Shown piece by piece: positions 9,351-18,046 of a stretch of 64,000 nt of DNA. A program made the translations under genes and the position numbers. Source of the DNA: Algorimicrobium algoritergicola (GTDB lineage Bacteria > Bacteroidota > Bacteroidia > Flavobacteriales > Flavobacteriaceae); NCBI RefSeq assembly GCF_008086165.1, contig NZ_VSKL01000002.1, positions 434,001 through 498,000 of the forward strand. The letters are read 5' to 3'. Below the pieces are notes generated by a model, which made no database searches, was not told where the DNA came from, and saw nothing but the letters and a program-made list of their open reading frames with translations. Positions within the stretch are counted from its first letter, which is position 1. Each line of letters begins with the position of its first letter.

Positions 9351-11897
9351 CTACCCTTCCCGTCGTAAGACTTCTAAAGGGGAACTTCGTAAAACCGTTT
9401 GAATATTGCTTAAGCCAATGGCTAAAACCAATAGTGTTATTCCAGGCAAAAACACCAAAAACGGAATTAGTGATGGAACAAAGGGTTCTTTAAAAACAAA
9501 AACGGCTAAACACAAACTGCTGACTAGTGCCAAAATAATTCCTACCAAACTTCCTAGAAGTCCTAGAAACACATATTCGAATGCCGTTATTTGCAGAATC
9601 TGTTTGTTTTTAGCGCCTAGGGTTCGGAGTAAGACACTTTCTTTAATGCGCTGGTATTTACTGGTTCGGACCGAGCCAATCAAAACAATGATTCCCGTAA
9701 GAATACTGAAAAATGCCATGAAGTTGATGATCCATGAAACCTTATCCAAAATATCTTCAATTACTGTATAAATCTGGCGTAAATCAATAATGGATACATT
9801 TGGAAATTTGGCCACTAAATCCTGCTGTAATGCTGCAGAACTCGTTTCGTCTGGAACGTTGGTTGTAAACACATTAAACTGTGGCGCCTCTTCTAAAACA
9901 CCTGCCGGAAATACGATGGAAAAATTGAGTTGCATTTGAGACCAATCGACCTTTCGGATACTACCTACGGTTGTTTCCATTAAAACACCTTGAACGTTAA
10001 ATACAACGGCATCACCAACGGTTAGTTTGGCATCGGACGCCAGATTATCAGAAATGGACATGATTATAGGATCACCCGATTTTAGTTGTGGTGTCCACTC
10101 GCCTTCCAACAATTCTTCTGATGCTATTAGGGAATCGCGATAGGTGGTTCTAAATTCATGGTTTAAAATCCAACCCCGCATTTGCCGCGTACTGTCCTGG
10201 CGAATGTCATTTACCAATCGGCCCTTAATACTATGCATGCGCATAGTTACCAACGCTAAATTATTTAGTACTGTCAAATTTTTGTCCGTAATGTTTTGTG
10301 AAACGGCTTCACGCTGATCGCGCTGCACATCCAAAATGATGATATTGGCATTTTCAGAGGACTGTCCGACTTCTGTTTTTGCCAACAGAATATCCTTGGT
10401 AAAATATAAGGTGCTAATTAAAAACGTACCCAAACCAATAGCCACCACCAATACCACGGTTTGATTATTGGGTCTGAATAAATTAAGTAAGCTTTGGCGT
10501 GCCGTAAAACTCCAATGTTTTGGAAAAAACCGTTTAATAGTTTTAATAAAACCTAATGCTACCAAGGCTAACATGGTAAACGTAAAAACGGTTGCAACTA
10601 CAAAACCGGCTGCATAAAGTGCATCTTTAATCAACCAAAGTGAAAATAAAAACAAGAATACTAGAATAGCTCCAAATACTAAAAAACGAATTTTTCGTGG
10701 TTCTTGTGATGCATTTTCATCCACACGGAGTACGTCCAAGGGAGACACATACCAAGTACGCAATAATGGCAATAATGCAAATAATACAGACATAAACAAA
10801 CCAAGAAACACACCAATTAAAATAGGCTGTGCCGAAATGGTTATTTCCAATGTAAAGGGTAAAAAGTCTTTTAAAAGATATGGAAAAACGGTTTGCAGTG
10901 CCGCACCAATCATGGAGCCAATTAATCCGCCGATAATTCCAATCCCAGCAATTTGAATAAGAAAAATAAGAAAACTTTGAAGCCTAGAAGCACCCATACA
11001 TTTTAAAATGGCAATGGCTTTTAATTTCTCCTTTATATAAATATGTACCGAACTTGCAATTCCTATACAACCTAAAAGTAAGGCAATAAAAGCGGCTAAA
11101 TTCAAGAATTTACCAACATTATCATAGCGCCTACCCAAGCGTTCTGTGCTACTTGTATGCGATTTGATATCCGCATTTTCTAAATCTAAAATAGGTTCTA
11201 ATTTATTTTCAAGTCGTTTTAAATTGAGCGTATCTGATGCTTTATAATAATATTGATATTCCTTGCGACTTCCAAACTGCAGTAATTGCGTAGCTTCAAC
11301 AAAACGATACGGAATCACCACAGGTGGCGCTACCGAACTGGCAATAGCTGAACCTCCTGGAATGGATTTTAATGCGCCAGCAATGGGCAGTGTTAACTCA
11401 CCAATCTTAATAGAATCACCTGGCTTTATATTGAATTGTAATAACAGGGTAGCATCTACCAAAGCACCACCTGATTCTTGATACACACTGGCAGCCGTAG
11501 CTGGTTCTGATTTTATTTTACCATAAAAAGGGAAATCGCCTTGCATGCCGCGAACCTTCACTAATTTGGAACCGCCATTTTTTGGAAATGCAATCATAGA
11601 GACAAAATTAACCTCTGATGCATCTGGTTTTAAGGAATCGATAATGGTTTTAGCGCGTTCCGTAGGCACTTGTCTAGAATCGATAATAAAATCGGCTCCC
11701 ATTAAGGTTTTAGACTGGCTTTGGATATTATCCTTTAAGTTGGTGCTAAATAATTGAATGGACACAACGGCAGCAATACCTAAAATAATGGATGCCATAA
11801 ATAATAGCAAGCGTACTTTGCTAGCTTTAGCATCACGCCAAGCCATTTTAAAAAGCCATGCTACTTGTAATTTTGAGTTTGATTTGGAGTTATTCAC
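9351..11897 (-). CDS. ABC transporter permease, FtsX/YbbP type
   Basis: 848 aa. Layout is an N-terminal helix (LLLFMASIILGIAAVVSIQL), a large periplasmic domain, three helices about residues 265-380 (first FtsX domain), a central pair of helices, a second periplasmic domain, and a final three-helix FtsX domain with the segment VLLRTLGAKNKQILQI. This duplicated core matches E. coli YbbP. The second copy of the FtsX motif (AIAILKCMGASRLQSFLIFL) is in the first half. The gene abuts the ATPase gene (shared base 11897) and opposes a GDSL esterase, as in the E. coli ybbP-ybbA-tesA locus. Substrate is unknown, perhaps lipids or lipoproteins. Confidence 0.9.
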   Translation of the reverse strand: MNNSKSNSKLQVAWLFKMAWRDAKASKVRLLLFMASIILGIAAVVSIQLFSTNLKDNIQSQSKTLMGADFIIDSRQVPTERAKTIIDSLKPDASEVNFVSMIAFPKNGGSKLVKVRGMQGDFPFYGKIKSEPATAASVYQESGGALVDATLLLQFNIKPGDSIKIGELTLPIAGALKSIPGGSAIASSVAPPVVIPYRFVEATQLLQFGSRKEYQYYYKASDTLNLKRLENKLEPILDLENADIKSHTSSTERLGRRYDNVGKFLNLAAFIALLLGCIGIASSVHIYIKEKLKAIAILKCMGASRLQSFLIFLIQIAGIGIIGGLIGSMIGAALQTVFPYLLKDFLPFTLEITISAQPILIGVFLGLFMSVLFALLPLLRTWYVSPLDVLRVDENASQEPRKIRFLVFGAILVFLFLFSLWLIKDALYAAGFVVATVFTFTMLALVALGFIKTIKRFFPKHWSFTARQSLLNLFRPNNQTVVLVVAIGLGTFLISTLYFTKDILLAKTEVGQSSENANIIILDVQRDQREAVSQNITDKNLTVLNNLALVTMRMHSIKGRLVNDIRQDSTRQMRGWILNHEFRTTYRDSLIASEELLEGEWTPQLKSGDPIIMSISDNLASDAKLTVGDAVVFNVQGVLMETTVGSIRKVDWSQMQLNFSIVFPAGVLEEAPQFNVFTTNVPDETSSAALQQDLVAKFPNVSIIDLRQIYTVIEDILDKVSWIINFMAFFSILTGIIVLIGSVRTSKYQRIKESVLLRTLGAKNKQILQITAFEYVFLGLLGSLVGIILALVSSLCLAVFVFKEPFVPSLIPFLVFLPGITLLVLAIGLSNIQTVLRSSPLEVLRREG

Positions 11898-12583
11898 TAT
11901 GCCGTAGTCAATTGATTGGTTACTATTTTTCCGCCTTTAAGTCGCAGTATTTGTTGCGTTCGATTGGCTAATTCCAAGTCATGCGAAATAATAACCAAAG
12001 TCGTACCGTTTTCTTTGTTTAAATCGAGCAACAACTGAATGACTTTTTCTCCTGTTTCGTCATCTAAATTCCCTGTGGGTTCATCAGCAAACAAAATAGT
12101 TGGAGAATTTGCAAAAGCGCGTGCTAAAGCAACACGTTGTTGTTCGCCTCCAGACAATTGCGAAGGATAATGATGAACACGATCTCCTAAACCTACTTTT
12201 TCCAATAAAGTCATACTTTTTGTAGTTGCTTCTTTTGATCCTTGCAATTCCAAAGGTACACTCACATTTTCAAGAGCTGTAAGTGTTGGTAGTAATTGGA
12301 AATTCTGAAAAATAAACCCAACCTCTTTATTTCGTAATTGGGCGCGTTCATCTTCATTTAGGCTACTTAAATCCTGTCCACATAATTCCACGGTTCCAGC
12401 ATTTGGTTGGTCTAAACCAGCACAAATACCAAGCAAGGTGGTTTTTCCACTTCCTGAAGGTCCAACGATTGAAAAGGTTTGTCCTTTTTCAACTTCAAAA
12501 GAAATATCATGTAAGACCGTTAATTGTTTGTTACCACTGGTATATGTCTTTTCTAAACCAGTAATCTTTAATATCTTTGACAT
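11897..12583 (-). CDS. ABC transporter ATP-binding protein, LolD/YbbA type
   Basis: 228 aa from ATG 12583 ([14 protein letters not shown]). A longer start at 12634 is possible but would overlap the divergent esterase gene. It has Walker [11 protein letters not shown]-loop QNFQLLP, signature [15 protein letters not shown], Walker [13 protein letters not shown] and H-loop VIISHD, the pattern of the MacB/LolD/YbbA subfamily that partners FtsX-like permeases. It energises the permease encoded immediately downstream (stop and start overlap). It is cytoplasmic and membrane associated. Confidence 0.93.
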   Translation of the reverse strand: MSKILKITGLEKTYTSGNKQLTVLHDISFEVEKGQTFSIVGPSGSGKTTLLGICAGLDQPNAGTVELCGQDLSSLNEDERAQLRNKEVGFIFQNFQLLPTLTALENVSVPLELQGSKEATTKSMTLLEKVGLGDRVHHYPSQLSGGEQQRVALARAFANSPTILFADEPTGNLDDETGEKVIQLLLDLNKENGTTLVIISHDLELANRTQQILRLKGGKIVTNQLTTA

Positions 12584-12610
12584 ATAAATTTTTAATTTAA
12601 ATAGCGACTC

Positions 12611-13357
12611 ATGTCCGATGCCCAAAATACTCAATTGAATTCAGTTCTACCAACCTCAAGCACTTATAAACTCATAAAGTTTTGTTATTTTATTTTGGCG
12701 CTTTTGGTAGTTTCCTGTGGTGACTCTAAAACTGAAAACACGCCTGAAATTCAACAAACGGTTGAACAGTCAGAAACCACTTCAGAACCTAGAAGTAAAA
12801 CCAAAACGATTCTGTGTTTTGGCGATAGTATTACGGCAGGTTACGGTTTGGATGACGTAAATGATGGGTACACAGCTGTATTACAACAACGTATTGACTC
12901 TTTAAATTTAGATTATACCGTCATTAATTCTGGTGTAAGTGGTGAAACAACTGCAGGTGGAAAAGGCCGAATTGATTGGGTTATTAAACAAAAGCCATCT
13001 ATTTTTCTATTAGAATTAGGCGCAAATGATGGGTTACGAGGTGTGGCATTGACCGAAACGAAATCTAATTTACAAGCCATTATAGATGTGGTTAAAGAAC
13101 AAAGTCCAGAAACCACTATTATTTTGGCTGGTATGCAGTTACCACCCAATATGGGACAAGACTATACGACGGAATTTAGACAGCTTTTTATTGATGTTGC
13201 CCAACAAAATAAAATAGAATTTATTCCTTTTATTTTGAAAGATGTTGGTGGTATTGCGTCACTAAATCAGAATGATGGGATTCACCCGAATATTGCTGGA
13301 CATAAGATTGTTGCGAATACGGTTTGGGAAACGTTGGAACCTCTAATTGTCAATTAG
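12611..13357 (+). CDS. GDSL-family esterase/lysophospholipase, lipoprotein (TesA-like)
   Basis: 248 aa. A lipobox (LLVVSC, Cys36) after a hydrophobic stretch predicts a lipoprotein; the 20-residue polar stretch before it is unusual but there is no later ATG. SGNH blocks: FGDSITAGYGL (nucleophile S73), INSGVSGETT (Gly block II), ELGANDGLRG (N139) and DGIHPNIAGH (D222, H225). It hydrolyses ester or thioester bonds, probably lysophospholipid or aryl esters in the periplasm. The gene is divergent from the YbbA-type ATPase with 27 bp between starts, as E. coli tesA is from ybbA. Confidence 0.88.
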   Translation: MSDAQNTQLNSVLPTSSTYKLIKFCYFILALLVVSCGDSKTENTPEIQQTVEQSETTSEPRSKTKTILCFGDSITAGYGLDDVNDGYTAVLQQRIDSLNLDYTVINSGVSGETTAGGKGRIDWVIKQKPSIFLLELGANDGLRGVALTETKSNLQAIIDVVKEQSPETTIILAGMQLPPNMGQDYTTEFRQLFIDVAQQNKIEFIPFILKDVGGIASLNQNDGIHPNIAGHKIVANTVWETLEPLIVN

Positions 13358-13379
13358 ATAAATACTTATCATTAAGCTT

Positions 13380-13620
13380 CCCTAATCTTTTATTCTTTTT
13401 TTCATTGACAAAAAAAGAAACAAAAAAGTCTAGGCTTACGAATCTATATCTAAATTTATCATTCGACACCTAAATTTTAGGAATTCGCATTAAAAAACAT
13501 TCCTCGGTTCAAAAATATTTCTTGCTCAAACAGCCTAAAATTTCACGGTGTTTTCATTTCAAATTTTACAATAAATTTTCGGTAGGCCGATTTTGCATTT
13601 ATATAAACATTGTTATATTA
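13380..13620. repeat. Probable dispersed non-coding repeat (within the 13358-13721 gap)
   Basis: The gap between tesA and the helicase contains a hairpin tctttttttC-loop-aaaaaaaga (arms 13394-13402 and 13410-13418), then a stretch resembling one I remember recurring in flavobacterial intergenic DNA (gtctaggcttacg, attcgacacctaaatttt, and a tail ending ggtaggccga near 13592-13601). It has no intact ORF on either strand. The repeat assignment rests on memory of related genomes and was not searched. The rest of the gap is plain AT-rich spacer. Confidence 0.35.
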
Positions 13621-13721
13621 TCTATGTTTTAAAATATCAAAAAATGGAATATTTGAGTTGAAAAAACAAGTTAAATAGTGTATTGTAAATTATATTTTGA
13701 CATAGCTATACAATCAAATAA

Positions 13722-15062
13722 CTATTTTTTTTTCGACTTTTTTGGTGTTTCTACTTTCATATTTTCTGCACCCGATTCCGACAAATAATTTGCTAATATT
13801 TTATCAACTAATTCTTCTTTGGTTAGATGATGAAAGATGGTTTTAATCTTCGCTTTAAAATCTTCCGACACATCCCGATTCGGTTTGGTTTTAAATATTT
13901 TCTTTGCCCAAATTAACCCGTTATTTTCTTCCATACTTTGGGCATCTGCTTTTTTAAATTCATGAAAGGTGATCCCTAATTCATTTTCGAACTCCGGAAT
14001 GTCTTCTAATTCATCTTTTTGTATCACACTTAATGAAAGTCCTGTGGCTCCTGCCCTAGCCGTCCGTCCACTTCTATGCACATAAGCATCATAGGTGTCT
14101 GGTAAATGATAATTCACCACAAAGGATATTTCTTTCACGTCAATACCACGAGCAGCCAAATCGGTTGCCACTAAAACATCAATATGGCCTTCTCTAAATT
14201 GCCCCATAATGCGGTCACGAATTCCTTGGGTTAAACTCCCATGAATAGCGCCTGATGAAAATTTATTAATGGCTAGTTTTTTGGCCAGTTTATTTACAGC
14301 AGCTTTGGTTTTGCAAAATATAATACCACGTTCACCTTCTTTTGAATTCAAAAAATGTAATAAAACTTCCAATTTTTCAATCGGTTCTACCACCACATAT
14401 TGATGATCGATTCCTTGATGACCAACCGTTGCCATATCAGCTTCTATATGCACCACTTTTTTGGACATATAATTTTGAACCAATTGCTTGATGGTTCCTG
14501 GCATTGTAGCCGTAAACAATAAGGTTCTTCTTGTTTTTGGAATGTCTTTTACAATGGTGTCTACTTCGTCTTTTAATGCACTCACCATTTCATCCGCTTC
14601 GTCTAACACCAAATAGGAAACGTTTTTAATGGAAATAGCACCACGTTTGATTAAATCAACCAAACGACCGGGTGTTGCCACCACAATATGCGTTGGTGTT
14701 TTTAAACGTTCTATTTGCGGTTTTATAGGAATACCACCACATACGGATGCCATAGAAATATCTGGACTGTTTGCCGCAAAGGATTCTAAATTCGCAAAAA
14801 TTTGTTGCCCTAATTCGCGTGTTGGTGCTAAAATTAATGCCTGAACCGTTTCGTTTTCAGTGTCTATTAGTTGTAGTAAAGGCAAGCCAAAAGCCGCTGT
14901 TTTTCCAGTTCCTGTTTTTGCTAAAACAACCACATCGTCCTTCTGATTGAGAATTACAGGAATCGCCTTTTTTTGAATATCCGTAGGTTCGGAAATTTTT
15001 AAAGCAAGTAAACTCTGTTGCAATTGGGTATTTAATCCTAAATCTGAAAACTGTTTTAACAT
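13722..15062 (-). CDS. DEAD-box ATP-dependent RNA helicase
   Basis: 446 aa from ATG 15062 (MLKQFSDLGLN). The TTG at 15080 lies inside the promoter -7 box and is not a credible start. Motifs: Q-motif region ISEPTDIQKKAIP, I AKTGTGKTAAF, Ia PTRELGQQ, Ib VATPGRL, II VLDEADEM, III TATMPGT, IV IIFCKTK, V ATDLAARGID, VI HRSGRTARAG. The basic tail (KKSKKK) suits RNA binding. It unwinds RNA duplexes in ribosome assembly or mRNA turnover; the RhlE/DeaD group fits best, with exact orthology unresolved. Confidence 0.92.
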   Translation of the reverse strand: MLKQFSDLGLNTQLQQSLLALKISEPTDIQKKAIPVILNQKDDVVVLAKTGTGKTAAFGLPLLQLIDTENETVQALILAPTRELGQQIFANLESFAANSPDISMASVCGGIPIKPQIERLKTPTHIVVATPGRLVDLIKRGAISIKNVSYLVLDEADEMVSALKDEVDTIVKDIPKTRRTLLFTATMPGTIKQLVQNYMSKKVVHIEADMATVGHQGIDHQYVVVEPIEKLEVLLHFLNSKEGERGIIFCKTKAAVNKLAKKLAINKFSSGAIHGSLTQGIRDRIMGQFREGHIDVLVATDLAARGIDVKEISFVVNYHLPDTYDAYVHRSGRTARAGATGLSLSVIQKDELEDIPEFENELGITFHEFKKADAQSMEENNGLIWAKKIFKTKPNRDVSEDFKAKIKTIFHHLTKEELVDKILANYLSESGAENMKVETPKKSKKK

Positions 15063-15077
15063 GACACTATTTTTGGG

Positions 15078-15085
15078 CAAAGATA
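15078..15085 (-). promoter_or_regulatory. -7 promoter box (TATCTTTG) of the helicase gene
   Basis: Exact TAnnTTTG match 15 nt upstream of ATG 15062. It predicts a very short leader and excludes the alternative TTG start that would lie within it. No TTG is seen at -33. Confidence 0.5.
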
Positions 15086-15229
15086 ATTAGAGTTTTGAGA
15101 GGAATACCCTCTATTTGAGTTGTATTTTATAATCCGCATCCAGAATTAACCAAAATCCTAGTTCTAAACCTTCCAAAGAAGTATAAAGTTTCAAAATTCA
15201 TGAATTCATTTCAATGAAAGCGCTAATAA

Positions 15230-16237
15230 TTACGCGTTCAACTCCTTCATAATTTCCGCAAACAATTCATAGGATCGGATTCTGTCTTTCCCATCATAAA
15301 TATTGGTCACAGCAATCAGTTCGTCTGCTTGGGTTTTTTCCATAAATTCTTTCACCTGCGCTTTTACAGTCGCTTTACTTCCAATAAAAGAATATTTCAA
15401 CATTTGATGGATTTGCGGATGCTGTAATATCTCTTCATATTCAGCAGTCATATCTGTTGGTGGTGGTACAAAATCGCGTTTACCTGTAAATATACCCAAA
15501 ATCATACGGATTAATGAGGTTGAAAGGCGCTGTGCTTCTTCATCTGTATCCGCTACAATAATATTGATTCCTGCCATTACATAAGGCTCTTGCAACGCTT
15601 TAGATGGTTGAAATTCTTTTCTGTAAATAGCAATAGCATCCCACAAATGTGTTGTTGCAAAGTGACTGGCAAACGCATAAGGCAATCCTTTTTTGGACGC
15701 TAAATGAGCGCTATCTGTACTAGAACCTAAAATATAAAGAGGTACATCCACACCTTCAGCTACTGTAGCGCGAACTTTAGATTTTGAATTTCCAGAAGAA
15801 AAGTACTGTTCTAATTTCTCTAATTCATCTGGAAATGAATGCGCTGCTTGCATAAAATCGGAACGGATGGCTTGTGCTGTTTCTCTATCGGTTCCTGGCG
15901 CTCTTCCCAAACCTAAATCAATTCGGTTTGGATAAAGAGACCCTAAAGTTCCAAATTGTTCGGCTATAATTAATGGGGAATGATTGGGTAGCATAATTCC
16001 TCCAGAACCTATACGCAGTGTTTTGGTTCCTTCAGCAACATAGCCAATTAATACAGCCGTTGCGCTACTTCCAATATTAGGTGCATTGTGGTGTTCTGCC
16101 AACCAATAGCGTGTATAGCCAAAGGTTTCTGCGTTTTGAGCTAATTGTAAAGCATTATTGTACGTTTGTTTGAGTGTATGATCTTTAGATACTAAAGCAA
16201 GGTCTAAAATAGAATATGCTGTTTGTTTTGTTTTCAT
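15230..16237 (-). CDS. LLM-class flavin-dependent oxidoreductase (luciferase-like, MsnO8 group)
   Basis: 335 aa, TIM-barrel bacterial luciferase fold. Diagnostic segments are YSILDLALVS at the start, YTRYWLAEHHNAPNIGSSA, RIGSGGIMLPNHSPLIIAEQFG and RIDLGLGRAPGTD. These match the group-1 luciferase-like monooxygenases that use reduced FMN. Substrate cannot be read from sequence. It is transcribed alone on the minus strand between the helicase and the MFS exporter; 16238-16415 upstream shows no clear promoter match. Confidence 0.88.
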   Translation of the reverse strand: MKTKQTAYSILDLALVSKDHTLKQTYNNALQLAQNAETFGYTRYWLAEHHNAPNIGSSATAVLIGYVAEGTKTLRIGSGGIMLPNHSPLIIAEQFGTLGSLYPNRIDLGLGRAPGTDRETAQAIRSDFMQAAHSFPDELEKLEQYFSSGNSKSKVRATVAEGVDVPLYILGSSTDSAHLASKKGLPYAFASHFATTHLWDAIAIYRKEFQPSKALQEPYVMAGINIIVADTDEEAQRLSTSLIRMILGIFTGKRDFVPPPTDMTAEYEEILQHPQIHQMLKYSFIGSKATVKAQVKEFMEKTQADELIAVTNIYDGKDRIRSYELFAEIMKELNA

Positions 16238-16415
16238 AGGAATTTAATTCGTTATGCCGGGTTCAATTAGAAAACATCAAATAACATACCACCAATAATT
16301 AACGCCTTTATGGCACATTCGTATGGTACTATTTGCTGCTTTTGGCCGATTTCCGAACTGTTTGTGACGTAAAGGCCAATAAAATCATGGAATGTAGACA
16401 AACACCAAGATTTAT

Positions 16416-17606
16416 TTAAACTTTACTATCCTTTCCAACGCCAATGCCCATAGTCAATTTAATGAATGAAATCACTACTAATAATATTAATGCATAATGC
16501 CACGCATCCGTTAAATCATAAATAACACCCACTATAAAAGGACCTGTTGCAGCTATAAAATAGCCAATAGATTGTACAATTCCAGACAATTCGGCAGCTG
16601 TTTCGGCATCATCAGAGCGCAAAACAATTAGCAACAGTGCTAATCCAAATGTACCCCCTAAAACCATTCCTATAAGTCCAACCCATACTTCTGTAAAACC
16701 GATTTCAGGAAATAGGAGTCCTAATAAAGCAATGACTTCAACAATAACTAATGATACAATAACCAAACGTTGATCTTTTCGTGAACCAGCCCAAATAGGA
16801 ATAAAAATAGCACCAATAATTCCTGTAGCTTGAGATAAAGAAAGCATCCATCCCGCATAGGAAGCATCATAACCACGATCCATAAGTATGGCGGGTAACC
16901 AGGCTAAAATAACATAAAAGGCGAAAGATTGAAATCCCATATATAGAGCCAATTTCCAAACCAACTTGGAACCACTTAATTTCTTCATGGCTTCCTTAAA
17001 ACTTCGGTTAGGAACTGTTCGATTAATCCGTTTCAGATTAGGAATCCAAATGATTACAGCTATAACCGCTAAAACGGCCCAAACTCCCAAGGAGCCTCGC
17101 CAGCCTAAATTCATTTCCATAGCTAAAGGAACACTTAATCCTGCAGCAAAGGCAGCACCAAGTGACATGATTCCAGAGTATAAACTTGTTACTAATCCAG
17201 CTTTGTGGGGAAAATTTCTTTTTATCATGGCAGGAATTAACACGTTTCCAAAAGCAATGGCAATTCCTAAAAAGATAGTTCCCAAATACAATTCGAAAAC
17301 GCCACCTATGGAACGAATTATAATTCCAACAGCCAATAAAATTAATGAGCCTAGTAGTGTATTTCCAATTCCAAAACGCTTTGTAAATAATGGTGTGATT
17401 GTAGAAACAACACCAAAAGCAATAAGTGGTAACGTAGTAAGTAAACCTAGTAAGGTTTCTGAAAGTCCAACATCTTGTCGAATCATATCGATTAATGGTC
17501 CAATGCTTGAAAGTGCAGGCCTTAAATTTACTGCAATGAATAAAATTCCTACCAGCAACCATATTCGTGAGGCTTTATTCAATCCGTTTTCGTCTAGTTT
17601 TCCCAT
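16416..17606 (-). CDS. MFS transporter, CynX/NimT type
   Basis: 396 aa from ATG 17606 (MGKLDENGLNKAS), which has an A-rich leader; an ATG at 17666 would add 20 polar residues. About 12 transmembrane helices, starting IWLLVGILFIAVNLRPALSSIGPL, with the NLRP signature of the cyanate/nitroimidazole (CynX/NimT) family and a loop TLPLIAFGVVSTITPLFTKRFG. It is an inner-membrane exporter or importer of small molecules; the substrate is unknown. It has its own promoter with a 10-bp dyad, suggesting specific repression. Confidence 0.85.
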   Translation of the reverse strand: MGKLDENGLNKASRIWLLVGILFIAVNLRPALSSIGPLIDMIRQDVGLSETLLGLLTTLPLIAFGVVSTITPLFTKRFGIGNTLLGSLILLAVGIIIRSIGGVFELYLGTIFLGIAIAFGNVLIPAMIKRNFPHKAGLVTSLYSGIMSLGAAFAAGLSVPLAMEMNLGWRGSLGVWAVLAVIAVIIWIPNLKRINRTVPNRSFKEAMKKLSGSKLVWKLALYMGFQSFAFYVILAWLPAILMDRGYDASYAGWMLSLSQATGIIGAIFIPIWAGSRKDQRLVIVSLVIVEVIALLGLLFPEIGFTEVWVGLIGMVLGGTFGLALLLIVLRSDDAETAAELSGIVQSIGYFIAATGPFIVGVIYDLTDAWHYALILLVVISFIKLTMGIGVGKDSKV

Positions 17607-18046
17607 AGTTTTTAAAATGCAGTCACTTGTTTTCGAAATCTCGAAAATATTGTTATAAGTCGCCATGAAATGACCTACTGATAACAAAGGGCAAAAGTAG
17701 TCCTTTGTTATGAAATGTGGCAAATTAGTTAGCTTAATGTTTTGTGAAAAGTGGACATTAAAAATCCATATAACACTGAAAATTAATAAGAAAAAATAAG
17801 ACGGTAAGAGGTTATTTACATGAAGATAGAGTTTACTTTTAAAGTTAACCTCAAATCAAAATTCAATAACAAAATAATCTATCGCCTAGCTAATACCTCT
17901 AGTTTTGTAAAATATTCAGGAATTCAATATTCCTAAAACGCTTATAAAGTGAAGGATGTTTTGGAATTGAAATGGTTCAATCCCTTATTTTTATTATTAT
18001 CTATAATGATTGCAGAATGAATGGTATGAAAAGTACTAGACTAATT
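17607..18046. other. Intergenic region upstream of the MFS gene
   Basis: Apart from the promoter and dyad at 17681-17724, this contains a short palindrome aggaat-tcaat-attcct at 17918-17934 and otherwise AT-rich spacer. No ORF or RNA gene is recognisable. The T9SS protein gene ends at 18047. Confidence 0.4.
17681..17724 (-). promoter_or_regulatory. Promoter of the MFS gene overlapped by a perfect inverted repeat
   Basis: The -7 box TACTTTTG (17692-17699, minus strand) matches TAnnTTTG, and TTTG (17721-17724) sits 21 nt upstream as the -33 element. A perfect 10-bp inverted repeat ataacaaagg / cctttgttat (17681-17690 and 17702-17711, 11-nt spacer) brackets the -7 box. It is a likely operator. 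Confidence 0.6.

Noticed and set aside
13394-13418. Intrinsic terminator for the GDSL esterase gene
   Set aside because: The stem is only T/A pairs apart from one C-G, with no T run after it on the plus strand; kept as part of the repeat region only.
15063-15080. TTG start six codons upstream for the DEAD-box helicase
   Set aside because: The TTG is part of the -7 box TATCTTTG; transcription would begin downstream of it.
16966-17658. 230-codon plus-strand ORF
   Set aside because: Antisense shadow of the MFS transporter gene, rich in Pro/Lys/Ile as expected from reversed hydrophobic codons.
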